Shown here: piece after piece, positions 6,042 to 11,300 of the stretch
Numbering within the stretch: the stretch's first letter is position 1
How the letters are laid out: each line of letters opens with the position of its first letter
Source of the DNA: JBBQXK01 sp038251625
Lineage (GTDB): Bacteria > Pseudomonadota > Alphaproteobacteria > Rhodobacterales > Rhodobacteraceae
Direction of reading: 5' to 3'
Assembly (NCBI GenBank): GCA_038251625.1
Contig: JBBSBE010000127.1
Location: 1-11,300 of the forward strand
DNA length: 11,300 bases
Position numbers and translations under genes: made by a program
Notes under the pieces: model-generated
Seen by the model: only the letters and a program-made list of their open reading frames with translations
Databases searched by the model: none
Told to the model about the DNA's origin: nothing

Positions 6042-7391
6042 ATGGGGGCAAGCATTGAAATCCCGGTCTGGCTGTTGGTGGTGGGCGGGGTGCTGGCCGC
6101 GATCGCGGCGCTTGACCGTATCATCGGCCCCGGTCTGCGCTGGTTTCTGCGCCGCCGGATGGAACGGGTGGTGGCAAAACTCAACACCCGCCTGCAACGC
6201 CCCATCGAGCCTTTCAAGCTGGCGCGGCGCAACGACATGATCGTGCGTCTGGCCTATGACCCCAAGGTGATGGAAGCCGTGGCCGAACACGCGGCCGAGA
6301 CGGGCGTTCCACCGTCCGTCGCCTTTGAAGAGGCCTATGCCTATGCGCGCGAGATCGTGCCGGGCTTTTCCGCCAGCCTTTACTTCGGCTTCGCCACACG
6401 GGCCGCGCGCTGGCTGTCGCAGATGCTCTACCGTGTGCGGATCGGCGAGGTGGATGCCGCGCTGGCCGCCATCGACCCAAAGGCCACCGTGGTCTTCGTG
6501 ATGAACCACCGCTCGAACATGGATTACGTGCTGGTGACTTGGCTCGTGGCCGAACGCTCGGCGCTCAGCTATGCCGTGGGGGAATGGGCGCGGGTCTGGC
6601 CGCTGTCACGCCTGATCCGGGCGATGGGGGCCTATTTCATTCGTCGTGGCAGCCTGAACCCGCTCTATCGGCGGGTGCTGGCGCGCTACGTGCAGATGAC
6701 CACCGCCGAAGGCACGACGCAGGCGATGTTTCCCGAAGGCGGCCTCAGCCTTGATGGCCGGGTGGGCACGGCGCGCATGGGGCTTTTGCATTACATCCTG
6801 TCGGGCTTCGATCCGTCTGGCCGGGATGTGGTGTTCGTGCCCGTTGGCCTGGCCTACGACCGTGTGCTGGAAGACAAGTTGCTGACGGCGGCCCATACCA
6901 CCGGTACCCGCCGCTTCCGTGCCCGCCCCGTGGCCATTGCGGCCTTTGTGGTGCGGGTGCTCTGGGCCAAGGTGCGTGGGCGGTTTGCGGGGTTCGGCAC
7001 CGCCGCCGCCGGCTTCGGTGCGCCCCTGTCGCTGGGCGCCTGGGTGGCCGGCTCCCCCGACCGCTCGACCGAGGCGCTGGGCGAGGCACTGATGGCGCGC
7101 ATCCTGCGGGCGGTGCCCGTGGTGCCGGTTTCGCTGGTGGCGGCGGCCATCGCAGAGGGGCCGGTGACCCGCGCCAACCTGCCCGCACGTCTGGCCGACC
7201 TGACCGCCCGGCTGACGGCCGCAGACGCGCGGCTGCGGCTCAGCGATGGCGAGGGGCTTGCGCATTTGCTGACACGTGGAATCGTGGCGGATACGCCCGA
7301 TGGTCTGATCGCCGAACCGGGGGCAGAGGCTTTGCTGGCCTTCTATGCGGCCCCTGCGCAGCAGCTTCTTTCTGCAACGCGGCGGACATAA
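6042..7391 (+). CDS. PlsB-like glycerophospholipid acyltransferase
   Basis: The 449-aa protein belongs to the PlsC/PlsB (LPLAT) acyltransferase superfamily, which esterifies glycerol-3-phosphate or lysophosphatidate with fatty acyl groups at the inner membrane. One N-terminal membrane helix is visible (about 8-26). The catalytic HX4D motif is NHRSNMD (155-161, His156 and Asp161). Block II GAYFIRR (196-202) resembles PlsB GAFFIRR, block III is FPEGG (230-234), and VPVGLAYDRVLE (266-277) is block IV. It is only about half the length of E. coli PlsB, so it is a shortened PlsB-like type; automated annotation often calls such proteins 1-acylglycerol-3-phosphate acyltransferase. The acyl acceptor cannot be settled from sequence. 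The gene lies between divergent ecm and downstream ccr, an arrangement I recall from Rhodobacteraceae. A direct role in the ethylmalonyl-CoA pathway is not implied. Confidence 0.85.
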   Translation: MGASIEIPVWLLVVGGVLAAIAALDRIIGPGLRWFLRRRMERVVAKLNTRLQRPIEPFKLARRNDMIVRLAYDPKVMEAVAEHAAETGVPPSVAFEEAYAYAREIVPGFSASLYFGFATRAARWLSQMLYRVRIGEVDAALAAIDPKATVVFVMNHRSNMDYVLVTWLVAERSALSYAVGEWARVWPLSRLIRAMGAYFIRRGSLNPLYRRVLARYVQMTTAEGTTQAMFPEGGLSLDGRVGTARMGLLHYILSGFDPSGRDVVFVPVGLAYDRVLEDKLLTAAHTTGTRRFRARPVAIAAFVVRVLWAKVRGRFAGFGTAAAGFGAPLSLGAWVAGSPDRSTEALGEALMARILRAVPVVPVSLVAAAIAEGPVTRANLPARLADLTARLTAADARLRLSDGEGLAHLLTRGIVADTPDGLIAEPGAEALLAFYAAPAQQLLSATRRT

Positions 7392-7417
7392 TATTTCAAT
7401 AAACGGCCCACATACTG

Positions 7418-7446
7418 TTGCATTATTTCGCAGCTTTGCGTATCCC
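7418..7446 (+). promoter_or_regulatory. Possible ccr promoter/operator region
   Basis: The 118-bp gap before ccr is locally AT-rich, unlike its surroundings. TTGCAT (7418-7423), 17 bases, TATCCC (7441-7446) is one candidate promoter; another lies around TAATAT near 7389. Repeated TTGCA/TTGCG half-sites (TGCAAC at 7373, GTTGCA at 7417, TTTGCG at 7435) could bind a regulator of the ScfR/RamB type known from acetyl- and propionyl-CoA metabolism. That family link is inference. Confidence 0.3.
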
Positions 7447-7509
7447 TCGCCCAAAGCCGCGATTCTGCGGCGCGGCATCGGGGGTGGCCCCGGCAGGCAG
7501 GAGGCGCAT

Positions 7510-8805
7510 ATGGCACTCGATCTTCAGCAAGGCATCGTCACCTATGACGCGCCGGTGAAAGACCTTTATGACATCGGCGAGATGCCGCCCCTCGGCCATG
7601 TGCCCGCAAAAATGCACGCCTGGGCGATCCGCCGCGAACGGCACGGCGAACCCGATACGGCGATGCAGGTCGAGGTGGTCGATACATGGGCCATCGACAG
7701 CAACGAGGTGCTGGTGCTCGTGATGGCCGCCGGGGTGAACTACAACGGTGTCTGGGCCGCCCTTGGGCAGCCGATCAGCCCGTTCGACGGCCACAAATCC
7801 GCCTATCACATCGCGGGGTCGGATGCCTCGGGCATCGTCTGGGCGGTGGGTGACAAGGTAAAACGCTGGAAGGTCGGGGATGAGGTGGTGATCCACTGCA
7901 ACCAGGACGACGGCGACGATGAGGAATGCAACGGCGGCGATCCGATGTATTCCCCCACGCAGCGCATCTGGGGCTACGAGACGCCCGATGGCAGCTTTGC
8001 CCAGTTCGCCCGCGTGCAGGCACAGCAACTGATGGCCCGCCCCCGGCACCTGACGTGGGAGGAAAGCGCCTGCTATACCCTCACCCTCGCCACCGCCTAC
8101 CGGATGCTTTTCGGCCACGAACCGCATGACCTGAAGCCCGGGCAGAACGTCCTTGTCTGGGGCGCATCGGGGGGCCTTGGATCCTATGCGATCCAGCTTA
8201 TCAACACCGCAGGCGCCAACGCGATCGGCGTCATAAGCGAGGAAGACAAGCGCGAATTCGTCATGGGCCTTGGTGCCAAGGGCGTCATCAACCGCAAGGA
8301 ATTTTCCTGCTGGGGCCAGTTGCCCACCGTGGGCAGCCCGGAATACGCCACCTGGCTGAAAGAGGCGCGGCGCTTCGGCAAGGCGATCTGGGATATCACG
8401 GGCAAGGGCATCAGCGTCGATATGGTGTTCGAACACCCCGGCGAGGCAACGTTTCCGGTGTCGTCGCTCGTGTGCAAGAAGGGCGGCATGGTGGTGATCT
8501 GCGCGGGCACCACCGGGTTCAACTGCACCTTTGACGTGCGCTACATGTGGATGCACCAGAAACGCCTGCAAGGCAGCCACTTCGCACATCTTAAGCAGGC
8601 CAGCGCCGCCAACAAGCTGATGCTGGAACGCCGCCTTGATCCCTGCATGTCCGAGGTGTTCGCCTGGGATCAGATCCCGCTTGCGCATGTGAAGATGCGC
8701 CGGAACGAACACAAGCCGGGCAATATGTCGGTGCTGGTGCAAGCCCCGCGCACCGGCTTGCGCACCTTCGAGGATACGCTCGAGGCAAGCCGCGCGCGCC
8801 TCTGA
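7510..8805 (+). CDS. ccr: Crotonyl-CoA carboxylase/reductase
   Basis: The 431-aa enzyme reductively carboxylates crotonyl-CoA with NADPH and CO2 to (2S)-ethylmalonyl-CoA, the defining step of the ethylmalonyl-CoA pathway for acetyl-CoA assimilation. It is a member of the medium-chain dehydrogenase/reductase family. GVNYNGVW (75-82) lies in the substrate/CO2 pocket region, WGYETPDGSFAQF is at 154-166, the nucleotide-binding glycine motif GASGGLGSYAIQ is at 218-229, and GSHFAHLKQA (355-364) contributes pocket histidines. The distinctive insert HCNQDDGDDEECNGGDPMYSPTQ region (129-151) separates it from ordinary crotonases and alcohol dehydrogenases. The start at ATG 7510 has the strong AGGAGG (7499-7504) five bases upstream and gives the normal length; the 55 upstream codons are the intergenic region. 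ecm, for the step after epimerisation, is 1.6 kb away on the other strand. Confidence 0.96.
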   Translation: MALDLQQGIVTYDAPVKDLYDIGEMPPLGHVPAKMHAWAIRRERHGEPDTAMQVEVVDTWAIDSNEVLVLVMAAGVNYNGVWAALGQPISPFDGHKSAYHIAGSDASGIVWAVGDKVKRWKVGDEVVIHCNQDDGDDEECNGGDPMYSPTQRIWGYETPDGSFAQFARVQAQQLMARPRHLTWEESACYTLTLATAYRMLFGHEPHDLKPGQNVLVWGASGGLGSYAIQLINTAGANAIGVISEEDKREFVMGLGAKGVINRKEFSCWGQLPTVGSPEYATWLKEARRFGKAIWDITGKGISVDMVFEHPGEATFPVSSLVCKKGGMVVICAGTTGFNCTFDVRYMWMHQKRLQGSHFAHLKQASAANKLMLERRLDPCMSEVFAWDQIPLAHVKMRRNEHKPGNMSVLVQAPRTGLRTFEDTLEASRARL

Positions 8806-8844
8806 TCCGCAGCCTTCCGCATGCGCTGATCCGGGAACGCTCTA

Positions 8845-8873
8845 TTGACGGCTCCGCTGCTATTCTGCCTACC
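8845..8873 (+). promoter_or_regulatory. Possible promoter for the 61-aa gene and perhaps the helicase
   Basis: TTGACG (8845-8850), 17 bases, CCTACC (8868-8873) lies in the 121-bp spacer after ccr. The -35 is good and the -10 poor. No convincing terminator hairpin follows ccr, so read-through is also possible. Confidence 0.3.
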
Positions 8874-8926
8874 TTCGGGTGTTATGGTTTTTGCTCGTTG
8901 ATCACGGGCTGCAAGCCGGAGGCCCG

Positions 8927-9112
8927 ATGCGCCATGACTGGATCTTTGACGTGCTGACCGATCTGCGTGCCTATGCGGAGAAGAACGATCTGCCGCTGTT
9001 GGCCGCTCAGGCCGATGCCGCCCTGCGCGTGGCGCGCGCCGAAATCGCCGCCCGCGCGCAGGATGAGGATGAACCGGGCAATGATCCCCCCCCCGGCGAG
9101 CGCCGGCACTAG
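8927..9112 (+). CDS. Conserved small hypothetical protein, 61 aa
   Basis: The start at ATG 8927 follows GGAGG (8918-8922) by four bases. The product begins MRHDWIFDVLTDLRAYAEKN and then has one amphipathic helix, LPLLAAQADAALRVARAEIA (residues 22-41), with a charged, Pro-rich tail. I recall small proteins of this MRHDWIFDVL type in other Rhodobacteraceae, of unknown function. No membrane segment or signal peptide is present. It is probably a small helical protein that binds a partner. A run of nine C (9086-9094) lies in the tail codons, so slippage would alter only the last few residues or extend the frame. The helicase gene begins 44 bp downstream. Confidence 0.72.
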   Translation: MRHDWIFDVLTDLRAYAEKNDLPLLAAQADAALRVARAEIAARAQDEDEPGNDPPPGERRH

Positions 9113-9156
9113 CCGCCTCTGGCCAGCTACCGGCCGCTCGGCTAGGGTCGCGCGCG

Positions 9157-10677
9157 ATGCGCCTGCCCGCCCTTCCCCTTTCCGACGATCAGGCCGAAGC
9201 CTGGGATCGCCTGGCCGAGGCCTTGCGCGGGCAGGGGGTGGACCTTGAAGAAGGCACCATCACCCCGATGGCCGAGGGAAAGCCCAGCGTGCTCGCCGTC
9301 GTGGGCAAGGCCGGATCGGGCAAGACGATGCTTCTGGCGCAACTGACCAAGGCGATGATCGCCGCCGGGGTCGAGATCGTATCGGCCGATTGGGAAGGGC
9401 GCCGCCGCAAGGATCGCCGCACGCTCGCGATCCTGGCCCCCACCAACAAGGCCGCGTCCGTGCTGCGTTTCCGTGGTGTTCCCGCCACCACCATTCACCG
9501 TATCCTCTACACCCCCGTCTATGACCCGCAATACGAACGCATCGCCGAATGGCTGGCCGGAAACGGCGCGCGCCCGTCCGTCGAGGGGCTGACCGATCTG
9601 GCGCTTGACCGGGCCAAGGCGTTCTACGATCAGGTGGCCTCGATCCCCGGTGCGCTGGCGGCAGCCGGGCTCAGGGGGTCTGATTTCATCAAGGGCTGGA
9701 AGCGGCGGGAAGAGCCGCTGGACGTGGGCTTTGTCGATGAAAGCTCGATGCTGGACGAACGGCAGTTCGACGACCTGCGCGAGATTTTTCCGACCCTCGT
9801 CCTTTTCGGCGATCCCGCGCAGTTGGCGCCCGTGGGCCAATCGGGCGAGATGGTGTTCGACAAGCTGGCAGACGGCCGCCGCCTCGTCCTCAGCCGCATC
9901 CACCGGCAGGCCGAGGGCAATCCGATCCTCGATCTGGCCCATGCGCTGGCCGATGACATCGGGTTCGAAGAGTTTGAGCGGCTGGTGGAACGCGCGGCCG
10001 AAACGGATGATCGCGTGCAGGTGGCTCAGCGGGTGGATAGCGGCCTGATGGCCCGCTCGCCCGTCCTTGTCTGGCGCAATGCCACGCGCATCCGCCTGAT
10101 CACCGCCTTCCGCGCCGCCCATGGCGCCCCGGAGTTCGAACTGATCCCCGGCGAGCCGCTGATCTGCGACGGGATCGAGCTGCCCCTGAAGCACCGCAAG
10201 AAGCGCATCGACCTTGAGGCGCGGGGCCTCATCAAGGGCGCGCAGGCGATCTACCTTGGCCCCGGAAGCCGCGACGGTTTTGCCAAGCTCCATGTTGTGG
10301 GGGCGGAAGAGCCGCAAGTCTCTGCCGCCGCGATCATCAAGATCGAAAAGCCGGGGGAAGAGGAGCCGTTCATCCCCTCCGCCGCCCACATGGGGGCCGC
10401 GTTCCTGCATGGCGCCGCCGTCACCATCCACAAGGCGCAAGGCTCGCAATGGGAAACCGTGCAGGTGTTCGCGCCCGATCTTTTCGCTGCCGCCCAGTCA
10501 GGCCGCAACGAGGCGGGGCTGCCCTTGTGGAAGCGCCTTGCCTATGTGGCCATCACGCGGGCCGAAAAGCGGCTGCTCTGGGTCGTCCGCAATCGCCTTG
10601 CCCTGCCGCAGGAACCTCTTGGGATCGAGGATCTGGCGCGCAAACCCGGCCCCCTCGCGCTCGACCCCGACGCGTGA
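9157..10677 (+). CDS. RecD-like superfamily 1 DNA helicase/ATPase
   Basis: The 506-aa protein carries the SF1B helicase motifs in order. Walker A GKAGSGKT is at 50-57, motif Ia APTNKAA at 94-100 with TTIHRIL after it, Walker B VGFVDESSM at 190-198 (Asp194, Glu195), motif III GDPAQLAPV at 218-226, motif IV region SRIHRQ at 246-251, the UvrD-C-like VTIHKAQGSQWE at 422-433 and motif VI YVAITRAEKRLLW at 463-475. This resembles the ATPase core of RecD2, TraI and Dda, without the N-terminal helix-hairpin-helix domains of RecD2 and without RecB/RecC beside it. It should act as a cytosolic 5'-3' DNA translocase in repair or replication, by family analogy. The ATG 9157 start lacks a good Shine-Dalgarno (AGGG nine bases away); TAGGGT at 9143-9148 could be a -10 for a short-leader message. 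The frame is complete. Confidence 0.88.
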   Translation: MRLPALPLSDDQAEAWDRLAEALRGQGVDLEEGTITPMAEGKPSVLAVVGKAGSGKTMLLAQLTKAMIAAGVEIVSADWEGRRRKDRRTLAILAPTNKAASVLRFRGVPATTIHRILYTPVYDPQYERIAEWLAGNGARPSVEGLTDLALDRAKAFYDQVASIPGALAAAGLRGSDFIKGWKRREEPLDVGFVDESSMLDERQFDDLREIFPTLVLFGDPAQLAPVGQSGEMVFDKLADGRRLVLSRIHRQAEGNPILDLAHALADDIGFEEFERLVERAAETDDRVQVAQRVDSGLMARSPVLVWRNATRIRLITAFRAAHGAPEFELIPGEPLICDGIELPLKHRKKRIDLEARGLIKGAQAIYLGPGSRDGFAKLHVVGAEEPQVSAAAIIKIEKPGEEEPFIPSAAHMGAAFLHGAAVTIHKAQGSQWETVQVFAPDLFAAAQSGRNEAGLPLWKRLAYVAITRAEKRLLWVVRNRLALPQEPLGIEDLARKPGPLALDPDA

Positions 10678-10735
10678 CCGCCTTCCCCTCGGCCCCGCCC
10701 CGCGCTAATCTTGCCCGGTCGCCAAGGAGGCCCCG

Positions 10736-10972
10736 ATGATCTGCGTCTTCGTCCAGTTCCGCTGCACCCCAGGCCAGACCTACAAGGTGGCCGACGCGAT
10801 CTATGACCGCGAGGTGGTCAGCGAGCTTTTCTCGACCAGCGGCGAATACGACCTGATCGCCAAGGTCTACATCCCCGACGGGTCGGACGTGGGGCATTAC
10901 CTGTCGGAAAAGCTGTTCGATATCCCCGGCATCGTTCGGACGCTGACGACGATGACATTCAAGGCGTTCTGA
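10736..10972 (+). CDS. Stand-alone Lrp/AsnC ligand-binding (RAM) domain protein
   Basis: The product has 78 aa and corresponds to the effector-binding RAM domain of Lrp/AsnC regulators, with no DNA-binding helix-turn-helix part. The pattern is a beta strand ICVFVQFRC, the helix QTYKVADAIYD (14-24), VVSELFSTSGEYDLIAKVYI (27-46) with the typical G-x-(Y/F)-D turn, and FDIPGIVRTLTTMTF. Stand-alone RAM proteins form oligomers that bind amino acids or similar ligands and are thought to modulate other regulators; the ligand here is unknown. The start ATG is supported by a strong AAGGAGG (10724-10730) at five bases. It lies 58 bp after the helicase, and TAATCT at 10705-10710 is a possible own -10 box. 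Confidence 0.88.
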   Translation: MICVFVQFRCTPGQTYKVADAIYDREVVSELFSTSGEYDLIAKVYIPDGSDVGHYLSEKLFDIPGIVRTLTTMTFKAF

Positions 10973-11001
10973 GTGGCCCGGTTCTGCCCCTCTCCGGATT
11001 G

Positions 11002-11021
11002 GCAAAGTCCGCTTTGCGGAC
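11002..11021. terminator. Alternating hairpins after the RAM gene
   Basis: Two perfect 6-bp hairpins share sequence and exclude each other: GCAAAG (11002-11007)/CTTTGC (11012-11017) with loop TCCG, and GTCCGC (11007-11012)/GCGGAC (11016-11021) with loop TTT. They lie about 30 bp after the stop at 10972. No T-run follows, so the terminator role is only a possibility. Confidence 0.35.
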
Positions 11022-11102
11022 GGAGCGGACGTTCAAAGCCTTGCAGAATTTGTCTGCTATCCTCGTCGTTTTGCTAAGTAGCCTTAACTCTGTTATGCCC
11101 CG

Positions 11103-11154
11103 AGGATGCGATCAAGCGCTTTAATAGCGGCCTGAGCGGCCAAAGAAGCATCCT
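11103..11154. repeat. 52-bp imperfect palindrome in low-G+C spacer
   Basis: Outer arms AGGATGC (11103-11109) and GCATCCT (11148-11154) enclose CTTT/AAAG (11119-11122, 11142-11145) and GGCC/GGCC (11129-11132, 11138-11141), making a long interrupted stem. The surrounding spacer 10973-11235 holds no credible gene and is AT-richer than the rest. A possible promoter, TTGCTA (11071-11076), 17 bases, TATGCC (11094-11099), lies just before it, so a small RNA is conceivable. Confidence 0.35.
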
Positions 11155-11162
11155 ACTAATAG

Positions 11163-11300
11163 TGGAACGTCTGAAATACCTGCCACTTTCGGCTTGATCT
11201 GGTAGACTTGGGCATCCCTGCAAGGAGCCCCTCCAATGCCGAAACAGCCCGCCTTTCCCGGCCTTCGCGATGCGATGAAGAAGAAGCAGACGCGGCGAGA
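11163..11300 (+). mobile_element. Left end of a probable IS5-family insertion sequence (partial)
   Basis: The element is inferred from the transposase start at 11236. Its left boundary is uncertain. The segment from GGAACGTCTGAAATACC (11164-11180) shares 11 of 17 bases with the inverted repeat of E. coli IS5 as I remember it, and lies about 70 bases before the ATG, a plausible distance. CTAA at 11155-11158 resembles the YTAR target of the IS5 group but is not directly adjacent. The right end is outside the window. Confidence 0.35.
11236..11300 (+). CDS. Transposase N-terminus, probably IS5 family (cut by the window edge)
   Basis: Only 21 complete codons are present: MPKQPAFPGLRDAMKKKQTR followed by R. 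The ATG has AAGGAG (11222-11227) at eight bases. The short leader and then the basic (K/Q)TRRE-type stretch matches, from memory, the start of IS5-family DDE transposases, in which it precedes a KFLAEMD-like helix. No catalytic residue lies in view, so the family call rests on this short segment and remains tentative. Confidence 0.5.
   Translation, partial: MPKQPAFPGLRDAMKKKQTRR

Noticed and set aside
5912..6051. Possible frameshifted N-terminal extension of ecm from GTG near 5930
   Set aside because: It is in another frame, and the ATG at 5911 already gives the usual start of the family with a fair ribosome binding site.
7423..8742. 439-aa open frame opposite ccr
   Set aside because: It is a long antisense shadow, common in GC-rich codon-biased genes; His/Arg/Ala-rich with no family motif, while ccr is certain.
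9142..10449. 435-aa open frame opposite the helicase
   Set aside because: Shadow of the helicase gene, whose motifs are all intact on the + strand.
1..11300. CRISPR array, tRNA or rRNA
   Set aside because: No regularly spaced direct repeats and no cloverleaf or rRNA-like stretch were seen on either strand by eye.

Overview
The window looks like chromosomal DNA of an alphaproteobacterium in the Rhodobacteraceae/Paracoccaceae group. Sampled coding lines are roughly 65-68% G+C. The genes are typical of that group: an odhB-lpd cluster next to ethylmalonyl-CoA mutase and crotonyl-CoA carboxylase/reductase, a PlsB-like acyltransferase between those two, and a stand-alone Lrp-type ligand-binding protein. 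All names come from reading the translations and from memory of the families; no database search was run.

Region 1 (1-3832, + strand) is the end of a 2-oxoglutarate dehydrogenase locus. It holds the C-terminal part of odhB (E2), an unrecognised 258-aa gene of clearly lower G+C that overlaps the odhB stop codon, a 315-bp repeat-rich spacer, a small NTF2-like/DUF4440 protein overlapping a MAPEG-family membrane protein by 4 bp, and lpdA (E3). The low-G+C gene and the spacer look like later insertions into an otherwise ordinary TCA-cycle operon.

Region 2 (3833-8805) carries the two signature enzymes of the ethylmalonyl-CoA pathway, which assimilates acetyl-CoA where isocitrate lyase is absent. 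ecm is on the - strand, convergent with lpdA and separated from it by a structured spacer that may end transcription both ways. Divergent from ecm is a PlsB-like acyltransferase, whose best promoter match would start transcription at or next to its ATG. ccr follows on the + strand after a 118-bp gap with its own strong ribosome binding site. A TCA-cycle branch and an acetyl-CoA assimilation branch therefore sit side by side.

Region 3 (8806-10972, + strand) has a 61-aa hypothetical protein containing a nine-cytosine tract, a 506-aa RecD-like superfamily 1 helicase, and a 78-aa stand-alone Lrp/AsnC ligand-binding (RAM) protein.

Region 4 (10973-11300) is a lower-G+C, non-coding, palindrome-rich stretch that leads into the first codons of what looks like an IS5-family transposase, cut by the window edge. 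I found no tRNA, rRNA or CRISPR array, and no clear new multi-gene defence system. The least explained items are the foreign-looking gene at 499-1275 and the small-protein/helicase/RAM group.
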